Below, piece by piece: positions 33,205-41,162 of a stretch of DNA of 64,000 nt. The notes beneath the pieces were generated by a model. It had not been told where the DNA came from and did not search any database. It saw nothing but the letters and a program-made list of their open reading frames with translations. A program made the position numbers and the translations under genes. The stretch is taken from positions 4,898,001 through 4,962,000 of the forward strand of contig NZ_CP059572.1 of the NCBI RefSeq assembly GCF_019175365.1, written 5' to 3'. This DNA comes from Actinomadura graeca. GTDB taxonomy: Bacteria; Actinomycetota; Actinomycetes; Streptosporangiales; Streptosporangiaceae. Position 1 is the stretch's first letter, and each line of letters opens with the position of its first letter.

Positions 33205-34686
33205 CTAGGGCCCCACCGGCCAGGTGTGGACGGGGGTGTTTTCCTGCATGTTGGCAACGTAGGCGAGGGTCATCATGCGGAGGGCCTCGTGGCGGGAGGT
33301 GCCGAAGGACTCTTCTATGGAGCGGACGGTCTCGATCTGCCAGGCGGAGCCGGTCTGGCCGGTGAGGCAGCGGCGTTCGATGATGCCGAGGAGGCGGTCG
33401 CGGCGGGACGGGTCGACGCCCCAGCGGTCGAGGCCCTCGTGGGCCAGGGGGAGGAGCCTGCGGAGGATGAGTTCGGTCGCGGGGACTTCGCCCATGCCGG
33501 GCCAGTAGAGGGTGGAGTCCAGGCCGTGGCGGGCCGCGCGGTGGAGGTTCTCTTCGGCGGTGTTGAAGGACATGCGCGTCCAGACGGGGCGTTCCTCTTC
33601 GGCGAGCATGCGGACGAGGCCGTAGTAGAAGGCGCCGTTGGCGATGACGTCGGCGGCCGTGGGGCCGCCGGGGAGGACGCGGTTCTCCACGCGCAAATGG
33701 GGGCGGTCCTTCACGACGGCGTAGATCGGGCGGTTCCAGCGGTAGATGGTGCCGTTGTGGAGGGTGAGCTCGCCGAGTTCGGGGATGCCGCCCTGGTCGA
33801 GGACGGCGCCGGGGTCCTCGTCGTCGCAGAGGGGCAGCAGCGCGGGGAAGTAGCGGGTGTTCTCCTCGAAGAGGTCGAAGACGGAGGTGACCCAGCGTTC
33901 GCCGAACCAGACGCGGGGGCGGACGCCCTGGGCCTTCAGTTCCTCCGGGCGGGTGTCAGTGGCCTGCTCGAAGAGGGTGATGCGGGTCTCGTGCCAGAGT
34001 TCGTGGCCGAACAGGAAAGGGGAGTTGCAGCCCACGGCGACCTGCGCGCCGGCGATGGCCTGGGCGGCGTTCCAGTAGGCGCCGAACTGGTCGGGGCTGA
34101 CCTGGAGGTGGAACTGGACGCTGGTGCAGGCGGCTTCGGGGGTGATGGTGTCGGTGTGCATGCGGAGCGGTTCGGGGCCGTCGATGGCGATGTGCATCTC
34201 TTCGCCGCGGGCGGCGAAGATCTGGTCGTTGAGCATCTTGTAGCGGGCGTTGGCGGAGAGGGTCTCCTCGCCGATGTCGGTGCGGCGGAGGGTCGGCAGG
34301 ATGCCGATCATGACGAGCCGGCCGCCGATCTCGCGGGCGCGGGCGCCGGCGTGGTCGAGGTGGTCGCGGACCTCGGCCTCCAGCTCGCCGGTGCCCTCCC
34401 CGCCGAGCTCACGGGGCGGGATGTTGATCTCCAGGTTGAACTGGCCGAGCTCGGTGGCCCAGGCCGGGTCGGCGATGGCCTTGAGCACGTCGGCGTTGCG
34501 CATCAGCGGGTCGCCGAGGGAGTCGATCAGGTTGAGCTCGATCTCCAGGCCGATGTGGGGACGCTCGAAGTCGAACTGAGACTCGCCCAGCATGCGGGCC
34601 AGCACGTCGAGGCAACGGCGAACCTTGTCCCGGTATCGCCTGCGGTCCTCGCCGCTGATGGTGACCGAGGCCACGTCCCTGCCCAT
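33205..34686 (-). CDS. Glutamate-cysteine ligase family protein (GCS2)
   Basis: 493 residues from ATG 34686 (MGRDVASVTISGEDRRRYR); an in-frame ATG 33 nt upstream lacks a ribosome site. HIGLEIELNLID and FNLEINIPP carry the acidic metal ligands of the GCS2 (PF04107) fold, followed by IGILPTLRR, CTSVQFHLQV, GCNSPFLFGHELW, RVENRVLPGGPT and a helical C-terminus. GCS2 enzymes join glutamate to an amine, such as cysteine in glutathione synthesis or the first step of ergothioneine synthesis. Actinomycetes normally use mycothiol and no egt genes are adjacent, so the amine substrate is open. Length is normal for the family. Confidence 0.88.
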   Translation of the reverse strand: MGRDVASVTISGEDRRRYRDKVRRCLDVLARMLGESQFDFERPHIGLEIELNLIDSLGDPLMRNADVLKAIADPAWATELGQFNLEINIPPRELGGEGTGELEAEVRDHLDHAGARAREIGGRLVMIGILPTLRRTDIGEETLSANARYKMLNDQIFAARGEEMHIAIDGPEPLRMHTDTITPEAACTSVQFHLQVSPDQFGAYWNAAQAIAGAQVAVGCNSPFLFGHELWHETRITLFEQATDTRPEELKAQGVRPRVWFGERWVTSVFDLFEENTRYFPALLPLCDDEDPGAVLDQGGIPELGELTLHNGTIYRWNRPIYAVVKDRPHLRVENRVLPGGPTAADVIANGAFYYGLVRMLAEEERPVWTRMSFNTAEENLHRAARHGLDSTLYWPGMGEVPATELILRRLLPLAHEGLDRWGVDPSRRDRLLGIIERRCLTGQTGSAWQIETVRSIEESFGTSRHEALRMMTLAYVANMQENTPVHTWPVGP

Positions 34687-34939
34687 GTGTCCGTCCCTAT
34701 GCTTCGGAGGAACCGTCATAAAACGGGATGTCCAGGTAAGGGGTGGTAAAAACACGGCATCCTGTTTCGGGCCCCCGATTCATGACCGATCGGTAGCGTT
34801 GGCGGGCATGGGGCGTACGTCCTGCAAAACGTGACACTCTGTGATGGACGACGAGGCCCACCGCCGCCGCCGGGGCACCGGCGGCCATCCCCCCGGGCGG
34901 CGCCGTCAAACATTCCGTTTCCGCTGAACGGGAGGGCCG

Positions 34940-36286
34940 ATGCGGATGCGCCCCCGGTCGATCAGGTCCAGGGACACCCTGATCGCCGCGGTGCTCGCCG
35001 TCCTGGTGCTCGGCCTCCTCGCCGCGGGCATCGACCTGGCCGTGCGCAGCGCGGTCAAGTCCGACCTGCTGGAGGAGATCCAGATCGACGCGCGGCGGGC
35101 GAGCGGCGGCGTCCGCGACGGCTCGCTCGCGACGCCGATCCCCGACGACACCGGCGGGCGGATCCTCGTGCAGGTCGTCGGGCCGGGCGGGCACGTCCTT
35201 GACGCGACGCCCGCCGCGACCGGCCGGGAGCCGGTGAGCGGCCTGTGGCCGTCCGCCGAGCTGCGGGTCCGCGACTTCGTGGAGTGCCGCGGCGCCTGGC
35301 CGGACCGCGAGTGCTTCGCCGTCGAGGCGATCCGGGCCACCACCGCGCCGGACTCCGTCGTCGTGTACGCGTGGGAGCCCATGCCGTCCTACCTCGTGAA
35401 CGGGGTGCTGGAGATCCTGCTCGGCGCGGGCGTGCTGGCGTTCGCCGTGCTCGTCGCCTGGATCACCTGGCATGTCGTCGGGCGGACGCTCGGCCCCGTC
35501 GAGGCCATCCGGGCCCAGCTCGCCGAGATCAGCGCCAGCGACCTGAACCGGCGGGTGCCCGAGCCGCCGGGCCAGGACGAGATCGCGCAGCTGGCCCGCA
35601 CCGCCAACGCGACGCTCGACCGGCTCGAGCGCGCCATCGGACGGCAGCGGCAGTTCGCGTCCGACGCCTCCCACGAGCTGCGCACGCCCATCGCCGGGCT
35701 GCGCGCCAACCTGGAGGACGCGTCCATGCACCCCGAGGACAACGACCTGCGGGCCGTCGTCGACTCGGCGCTGCGCGACACCGACCGGCTGGAGTCGATC
35801 GTCACCGACCTGCTCCTGCTCGCCCGCATCGGGACGGGTGCCGCCGCCGAGGAGTCCATCGACCTGCCGCGGCTCGCCGAGGCCGAGATCGCGCGGCGGA
35901 CGTTCGCGCTGAAGGTCTCGACCGAGTTCGACGGCGAGGTCACGGTGCGGGGCGTGCGGATGCAGCTCGTCCGGCTGCTGGGGAACCTGCTCGACAACGC
36001 CGAGCGGTACGCCGACGAGCTCGTGACGGTCGAGGTGTCACGCGAGGGCCGGCACGCGCTGCTGACCGTCACCGACGACGGTGTCGGGATCCCGCCGGAG
36101 GACCGCGAGCGCGTCTTCGAGCGCTTCACCCGGCTGGACGCCGCGCGCGACCGCGGCTCGGGCGGCACCGGGCTCGGTCTCGCCATCGCCCGCGAGATCG
36201 CGCAGGCCCACGGCGGGACGCTGCGGGTCGTCGAGCGCTCGCGCGGCACCCGCTTCGCGCTGAGGCTGCCGCTCGCCGGGGAATAG
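34940..36286 (+). CDS. Orphan sensor histidine kinase
   Basis: 448 residues. TM1 at about 12-34, an extracytoplasmic domain 35-150 with two Cys (VECRGAWPDRECF) likely forming a disulfide, TM2 at about 153-178, HAMP, then His245 in ASDASHELRTP, N box LLGNLLDNAERYA and G boxes TDDGVGIPP and GSGGTGLGLAIA. No response regulator gene is adjacent: it is followed by a terminator and a convergent gene and preceded by a divergent enzyme gene. It must signal to a regulator encoded elsewhere or one lost from this locus. Confidence 0.92.
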   Translation: MRMRPRSIRSRDTLIAAVLAVLVLGLLAAGIDLAVRSAVKSDLLEEIQIDARRASGGVRDGSLATPIPDDTGGRILVQVVGPGGHVLDATPAATGREPVSGLWPSAELRVRDFVECRGAWPDRECFAVEAIRATTAPDSVVVYAWEPMPSYLVNGVLEILLGAGVLAFAVLVAWITWHVVGRTLGPVEAIRAQLAEISASDLNRRVPEPPGQDEIAQLARTANATLDRLERAIGRQRQFASDASHELRTPIAGLRANLEDASMHPEDNDLRAVVDSALRDTDRLESIVTDLLLLARIGTGAAAEESIDLPRLAEAEIARRTFALKVSTEFDGEVTVRGVRMQLVRLLGNLLDNAERYADELVTVEVSREGRHALLTVTDDGVGIPPEDRERVFERFTRLDAARDRGSGGTGLGLAIAREIAQAHGGTLRVVERSRGTRFALRLPLAGE

Positions 36287-36296
36287 CGCACGGAAC

Positions 36297-36335
36297 GCGG
36301 AAAGGGCCGTCCACGGGGTGGACGGCCCTTTCCGC
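36297..36335. terminator. Very strong bidirectional terminator
   Basis: Arms at 36297-36313 and 36319-36335 form a perfect 17-bp stem (core AAAGGGCCGTCCA) with a 5-nt CGGGG loop. The right arm includes CCCTTT but no T run. It lies between the convergent kinase and YceI genes. Confidence 0.88.
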
Positions 36336-36372
36336 GAGTGGCGTCCGGGGGCGCGGCGGACGCCGGGGGAGG

Positions 36373-36921
36373 TTAGGCGCGGACGGCCTGGACCTCAAGG
36401 TGGATGTCCACCTTGTCGCCCAGCAGGGCCTTGTCGCCCTTCAGCGGGACGTTGAACTCGATGCCCCAGTCCTTGCGGTTGATGGTGGTGGAGGCGGAGA
36501 ACCCGGCGCGGGTGCCGCCCCAGGGGTCCTCGGCGACGCCGTTGAACTCCACGTCCAGGCTGACCGGGCGGGTGACGCCCTTGATCGTGAGCTCGCCGTC
36601 GAGGCGGTGCTCGCCGCCGTCGGTGCGCACGCCCTTGGTCGTGAAGGTCATCGTGGGGTGGTTCTCGACGTCCAGGACGTCGGAGCTGCGGACGTGGGCG
36701 TCGCGGTCGGCGTTGCGGGTGTCCAGCGACGCCATGGCGATCTCGACGGTCGCGGTCGAGTCGGCGGGCTCCTCGGCGATCTGCACGGCGCCGCTGAACT
36801 CGGTGAAGCTGCCCCGTACCTTGGACATCAGGTGCCGGATCGTGAAGGTGACCTCGGAGTGCGAGGGGTCGATGTTCCAGGTGCCGGCGGTCAGGCCGGG
36901 GGCGACGGTGGCAATGCTCAT
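36373..36921 (-). CDS. YceI-family lipocalin-like protein
   Basis: 182 residues from ATG 36921 with GGGAGAG upstream. GTWNIDPSHSEVTFTIRHLMSK and VRGSFTEFSG are the YceI opening; later SLDTRNADRDAHVRSSDVLDVE and HPTMTFTTKGV complete the family pattern. YceI proteins form an extended lipocalin-like barrel binding polyisoprenoids. There is no signal peptide, so this one is cytoplasmic, which is common in actinomycetes. Two palindromic sites immediately upstream suggest control by a MarR-type repressor encoded elsewhere. Confidence 0.93.
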   Translation of the reverse strand: MSIATVAPGLTAGTWNIDPSHSEVTFTIRHLMSKVRGSFTEFSGAVQIAEEPADSTATVEIAMASLDTRNADRDAHVRSSDVLDVENHPTMTFTTKGVRTDGGEHRLDGELTIKGVTRPVSLDVEFNGVAEDPWGGTRAGFSASTTINRKDWGIEFNVPLKGDKALLGDKVDIHLEVQAVRA

Positions 36922-37269
36922 GGATCTCTCCCGTGGCGATGGTGGTTGAACCTTCAACGACTTGGTCGAGGTTAGTTGAGGGTTCAAACACTTGTCAATC
37001 CCTCCCTGTTCCCGGCGCTTCCGATTCGCTCGCCGACCCGGGAATCGCCGGGCTCGGCAGGCCGGCCGGGACGCCCGGACCCGTCCGTCACCGCCTGAGA
37101 TCAGCCCTCAGAACCTGGACCGCGCCCGGCCATCCCCGCCCAGGGAGATCGGCACGTCCGCAACTCGGAGGGGGCGGATTTTCGGTCGCTTATCCGGTTT
37201 CGCCTTGTCAGAGTCGTATGCCAAGGTGCCCCGGAGAGCCGATCCCGGGGGAGGGACGCGCCGGGCCGC
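36922..37269. other. Intergenic region between yceI and the sigE-like gene
   Basis: Apart from the two palindromes near yceI, I see nothing gene-like. The sigma gene is normally followed by an anti-sigma gene in related genomes; none can be read here on either strand. Confidence 0.5.
36945..36987. promoter_or_regulatory. Two palindromic operator-like sites upstream of yceI
   Basis: GTTGAACCTTCAAC (36945-36958) is a perfect palindrome, and TTGAGGGTTCAA (36976-36987) is a near copy 18 bp further upstream. The TTGAA-N2-TTCAA form is typical of MarR-family operators. They lie 24 and 55 bp before the ATG. Confidence 0.65.
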
Positions 37270-37830
37270 TCAGTGGTCGCCGGGGACGCCGGTCACGGGC
37301 TCCATCGGGCGGCGGTGCTCCAGCGCGGCGCGGAGCTGGGCGCGGCCCCGGTGGATGCGGGACCGGACGGTGCCGAGCTTGACCCCCAGCGACGCGGCGA
37401 TCTCCTCATAGGTGAGGCCCTCGATGTCGCACAGGACGACGGCGGCCCGGTACTCGGGGGCGAGGCCGTCCAGCGCCTTCTGGATGTCGGCGTCCAGGTG
37501 CCGCTCGTCGTAGGACTGCGCGGGGCTCGGCTCGCGGCCCTGGAGGCGCTCGGCGGCGTCGTCGCCCAGCGCATCGAAGCGGATCCGCTGCTTGCGCCTC
37601 GCCCGGTCCAGGAACAGGTTCGTGGTGATCCGGTGCAGCCAGCCCTCGAACGTGCCGGGGCTGTAGGAGGACAGCGAGCGGAAGACCCGGATGAAGACGT
37701 CCTGGGTCAGGTCCTCGGCGTCGTGACGGTTGCCCGTCAGGCGGTACGCCAGCCGGAACACCCGTGTGGAGTGCTCGCTGACGATCTCCTCCCACGTCGG
37801 AGGCGTCCACGCCATCGCGCCTGCGTTCAC
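37270..37830 (-). CDS. ECF sigma factor (SigE-like)
   Basis: 186 residues from GTG 37830; ATG 37815 ([10 protein letters not shown]) is the alternative. Region 2: [21 protein letters not shown] with [10 protein letters not shown]; region 4: [37 protein letters not shown]. This is the architecture of SigE/ECF12-type envelope-stress sigma factors of actinobacteria. The expected downstream anti-sigma gene is missing, so control must come from elsewhere or from transcription. It is divergent from the phytase-like gene, which could be a target. Confidence 0.9.
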   Translation of the reverse strand: MNAGAMAWTPPTWEEIVSEHSTRVFRLAYRLTGNRHDAEDLTQDVFIRVFRSLSSYSPGTFEGWLHRITTNLFLDRARRKQRIRFDALGDDAAERLQGREPSPAQSYDERHLDADIQKALDGLAPEYRAAVVLCDIEGLTYEEIAASLGVKLGTVRSRIHRGRAQLRAALEHRRPMEPVTGVPGDH

Positions 37831-38001
37831 CGCTACCCCCGGTCTGATACGAAATCGTTACGGCCAAGAATGCCGGTACCCGGATAAGAGCCGTGTAAGA
37901 ACGATTCGCGTGGCCGGATCCGGAACGCCGGCATGACGTCGCGAACCCCGCCTTCACCTGGGCATCATCCGTCGGCCACCCCATGCCCCTACCGTCCGCG
38001 T

Positions 38002-39306
38002 GTGACACATCGCTCATCGCTCCGCCCGTCCGCGCTCGCGGGGGCCGCCCTCATCCTGATTTCCTGCGCCGCCGTTACCTCCGGCACGGCCCACGCGTCC
38101 GGCCCGTCCGGGACCGCCGTGCTGCCGAGGATCCCGCTCGGCCCGTTCCAGGACGCGGTGCTCCCCGGCACCGTCGACGACGACCGGGGCGTCGCCCTCG
38201 GCGGCGTGGGAAGCGACCTGTTCCACGCCAAGGGCGACCGCCCGGACGAGTTCTGGGCGATCACCGACCGGGGGCCGAACGGCACGGTGAAGGTGGGCGG
38301 CGAGGAGCGCGTGACGTTCCCGGTCCCGGGGTTCGACCCGGTCATCGTCAGGCTCCGCGTCCGCAAGGACGGCATCAGGATCACCAGGACGCTGCCGATC
38401 ACGAACCGCGCGGGGCGCCCGGTGACGGGGCTGCCCAACGTGGAGGGGCGCGAGGAGGCGCCCTACGGCTTCGACGGCGGGACGCGGCTGGCGTTCGACG
38501 CCGACGGCATCGACTCCGAGGGGCTCGTCCGGACGAAGGACGGGGAGTTCTGGGTGGCCGAGGAGTACGGGCCGTCCCTGCTGCACCTCGACCGGCGCGG
38601 CCGGGTGGTCGAGCGGTACGTCCCGCAGGGCTGGACGGGCAGGCCGAGCTATCCGGTGAAGGCGACGCTCCCGGCCATCCTCAACAAGCGGACCTACAAT
38701 CGTGGCTTCGAGGGGCTGGCGATCTCACCGGACGGTAAGACCCTGTTCGCAGCCGTGCAGAGCCCCCTCTCCAACCCGGACAAGAAGACCTACAAGGCGT
38801 CCAGGAACGGCCGGATCTTCACCTTCGACCTGCGGAAGGGGAAGGTCTCGGGCGAGTACGTCTACCGGTTCGAGGACGTGTGCGCGTTCGACCCGTCCGG
38901 CTGCGGCGACCAGAACGAGATGAAGGTCTCCGGGCTGGCAGCGCTGGACGACCACCGGCTCCTGGTGGACGAGCGGACCGACAAGGTCGCCCGCGTCTAC
39001 ACCGTCGACCTGCGCGAAGCCACCGGCATCCTCGGTTCCCGGTGGGACGACGAGGCGACGGCGCCGTCGCTGGAGAAGTCCGCCGGGGTGCCCGCGGGCG
39101 TCGCCGCGCTGCCCAAGCGCCTCACCGCGGACCTGTCGGCGGTGCCCGGGATGCCCGGCAAGATCGAGGGCATCGCGCTCGCGGACCGCCGGACGCTCGC
39201 GGTGATCAACGACAACGACTTCGGGCTGGGGACGTTCGGCCCCGACGGCCGCCTCATCGACAGCGGCGTCCGGACGTCGATCGTGTACGTGCCGCTCCCG
39301 CGATGA
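38002..39306 (+). CDS. Secreted phytase-like esterase (PF13449 type)
   Basis: 434 residues from GTG 38002; the longer frame adds an unlikely Pro-rich stretch. The signal peptide ends GTAHAS near 33 and carries LISCAAV, which is not a convincing lipobox. The mature protein is a beta-propeller-like domain of the esterase-like activity of phytase family: GGVGSDLFHAKGDRPDEFWAITDRGPNG, EGLVRTKDGEFWVAEEYGPSLLHLD, RGFEGLAISPDGKTLFAAVQ, GKIEGIALADRRTLAVINDND. These are extracellular enzymes or binding proteins for phosphoesters. Conserved Asp and Glu could ligate calcium. Confidence 0.88.
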   Translation: MTHRSSLRPSALAGAALILISCAAVTSGTAHASGPSGTAVLPRIPLGPFQDAVLPGTVDDDRGVALGGVGSDLFHAKGDRPDEFWAITDRGPNGTVKVGGEERVTFPVPGFDPVIVRLRVRKDGIRITRTLPITNRAGRPVTGLPNVEGREEAPYGFDGGTRLAFDADGIDSEGLVRTKDGEFWVAEEYGPSLLHLDRRGRVVERYVPQGWTGRPSYPVKATLPAILNKRTYNRGFEGLAISPDGKTLFAAVQSPLSNPDKKTYKASRNGRIFTFDLRKGKVSGEYVYRFEDVCAFDPSGCGDQNEMKVSGLAALDDHRLLVDERTDKVARVYTVDLREATGILGSRWDDEATAPSLEKSAGVPAGVAALPKRLTADLSAVPGMPGKIEGIALADRRTLAVINDNDFGLGTFGPDGRLIDSGVRTSIVYVPLPR

Positions 39307-39333
39307 CCGCATGTGACCGCATGTGACCGCATG
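39304..39333 (+). repeat. Three copies of a 10-bp repeat at the stop codon
   Basis: TGACCGCATG occurs three times in tandem, starting with the TGA stop of the phytase-like gene. The period of 10 means added copies would not extend the protein because each carries its own TGA. Confidence 0.75.
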
Positions 39334-39439
39334 TGGTGCACTTTGTTGAAGGGACAATACCGAGGGTAATTGAATACTTACGTCTCTGCGAGGATGATGC
39401 GGAGGGCTCGTACCGCACTCCGAGACGCGAGGACGTGGG

Positions 39440-41026
39440 ATGGCGCGAAGCTACAATCTGGCCGATCTGCTGGAGATCATGGCGGAGGCCGGACCGGATC
39501 GTCCCGCCCTCGTCGCGGGGGATCGGCGCCGGACGTACCGGGAGCTGGACGAGCGCGCGAGCCGGGCCGGGCACCACCTCGCCGGGGCGGGTGTCCGGCC
39601 GGGCGAGCACGTCGCGATCCTCGCCTGCAACCGGGTGGAGTGGATCGAGGCCATGTTCGGCGCCTTCAAGATCCGCGCCGTGCCGGTACCGGTGAACTTC
39701 CGGTACGTCGCCGCCGAGCTGCGCCACGTCCTGGCCGACTCCGACGCGGTGGCGCTGATCGGGGAGCGCGCGCTGCTGGAGGCGGTCGGGGAGATCCGCG
39801 CGGACCTGCCCCGCCTGCGGCACGTCGTCGTCCTGGAGGACGGCGGCACCGCGGAGATCCCCGGAGCCGTGGAGTACGAGAAGGCGCTCGCCGCCGCCGG
39901 CCCGCCGGACGGCTTCCCGGAACGTTCCGGTGACGACCGCTACATCATGTACACCGGCGGGACCACGGGCTCGCCCAAGGGCGTCGAGTGGCGCTGCGAG
40001 GACATCTTCTACGGCGCGCTCGGCGGCGGGAACCCGCTCGGGGAGCCGGTCGGCGCCCCGGAGGAGCTCGCCGCCAACGCCGCCCAGCCGGGGCTGTCCG
40101 TGGTCGACTGCGCGCCCGTCATGCACGGCGCCGGGCAATGGGTCGCGCTCATGGCCCTGTTCCACGGCTCCAAGGTCGTCCTCTACACCGGCCGCGCGTT
40201 CGACGCGGACGAGGCGCTCCGGCTGGTCGCCGAGGAACGCGCCAACGTGCTCATGCTGGTCGGGGACGTCATGGCGCGCCCGGTGGCGGAGGCGCTGGCG
40301 GGCGGCGCGCACGACGCGTCCTCGCTGCTCGCGATAGCCTCCGGCGGCGCGCCGCTGACCGAGGGCGTGCGGGAGGCGCTCCGGGCGCGGCTGCCGGACG
40401 TGCTGTTCCTCGACAACTACGGCGCGTCCGAGACCGGCGCGTGCGGCCCGTCCGTCGGCGGGCGGGAGGGCACCGCGCGGTTCCAGGTGAAGCCGGGCGT
40501 CACCGTCCTGGACGACGACCTGAGGGTGGTCGCGCCCGGCGGGATCGGGCGGCTCGCGCGCAGCGGCCACATCCCGCTCGGCTACTACAACGATCCCGCC
40601 AAGACCGCATCCACGTTCTTCACCGACGCCGAGGGGACGCGCTGGTCGGTCCCGGGCGACTTCGCGAGCCTGGAGGAGGACGGCACGATCACGCTCCTCG
40701 GCCGCGGCTCCCTGGTGATCAACACCGGCGGGGAGAAGGTGTACCCCGAGGAGGTCGAGGTGGCCCTGAAGGACCATCCCGGCGTCGAGGACGCCGTGGT
40801 GATCGGCCTCCCGGACGAGCGGTTCGGGCAGCGCGTCGCGGCCGTCGTCGCGCCCCGGCCGGGCGCCGAGGTCACCCTGGAGGCGTTGGTCGGGCACTGC
40901 CGCGGCAGGCTCGCCGGCTACAAGCTGCCGCGGCAGATCCAGATCGTGGACGCGGTGCGGCGGACGGCCGTCGGCAAATCCGATTACAGATGGGCCAAGA
41001 AGGTGTTCGCGGAAGCGGGCGCATAA
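39440..41026 (+). CDS. Acyl-CoA synthetase (AMP-forming, FadD-like)
   Basis: 528 residues. Adenylation motifs: YTGGTTGSPKGVEW (phosphate loop), LDNYGASETG, GRLARSGHIPLGYYNDP, WSVPGDFASLEEDG (the usual TGD reads PGD), GRGSLVINTGGEKVYPEEVE and, near the end, the catalytic Lys in RTAVGKSDYRWAK. It activates a carboxylic acid to acyl-AMP and then acyl-CoA in the cytoplasm. Length and the absence of the FAAL-specific insertion point to CoA ligation. It stands alone; the enoyl-CoA hydratase 7 kb away could be in the same pathway but is not linked. Confidence 0.9.
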   Translation: MARSYNLADLLEIMAEAGPDRPALVAGDRRRTYRELDERASRAGHHLAGAGVRPGEHVAILACNRVEWIEAMFGAFKIRAVPVPVNFRYVAAELRHVLADSDAVALIGERALLEAVGEIRADLPRLRHVVVLEDGGTAEIPGAVEYEKALAAAGPPDGFPERSGDDRYIMYTGGTTGSPKGVEWRCEDIFYGALGGGNPLGEPVGAPEELAANAAQPGLSVVDCAPVMHGAGQWVALMALFHGSKVVLYTGRAFDADEALRLVAEERANVLMLVGDVMARPVAEALAGGAHDASSLLAIASGGAPLTEGVREALRARLPDVLFLDNYGASETGACGPSVGGREGTARFQVKPGVTVLDDDLRVVAPGGIGRLARSGHIPLGYYNDPAKTASTFFTDAEGTRWSVPGDFASLEEDGTITLLGRGSLVINTGGEKVYPEEVEVALKDHPGVEDAVVIGLPDERFGQRVAAVVAPRPGAEVTLEALVGHCRGRLAGYKLPRQIQIVDAVRRTAVGKSDYRWAKKVFAEAGA

Positions 41027-41162
41027 CCGCCCTTTACCATCGCGTGCCCCCCGGGGAACGGGCTTCAGCGCATTTCCATCACGCGCGCAAGCGTGCCGCG
41101 GTCAAAAAATGATTGAACCGGAAGGGGCGTGCCTTGAGCGCGTCCGGGCGCATAACTTCCCC

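Noticed and set aside
39440..41026. FadD-like ligase as loading enzyme of the PKS
   Set aside because: It is more than 30 kb away with unrelated genes between and lacks features of acyl-AMP ligases.
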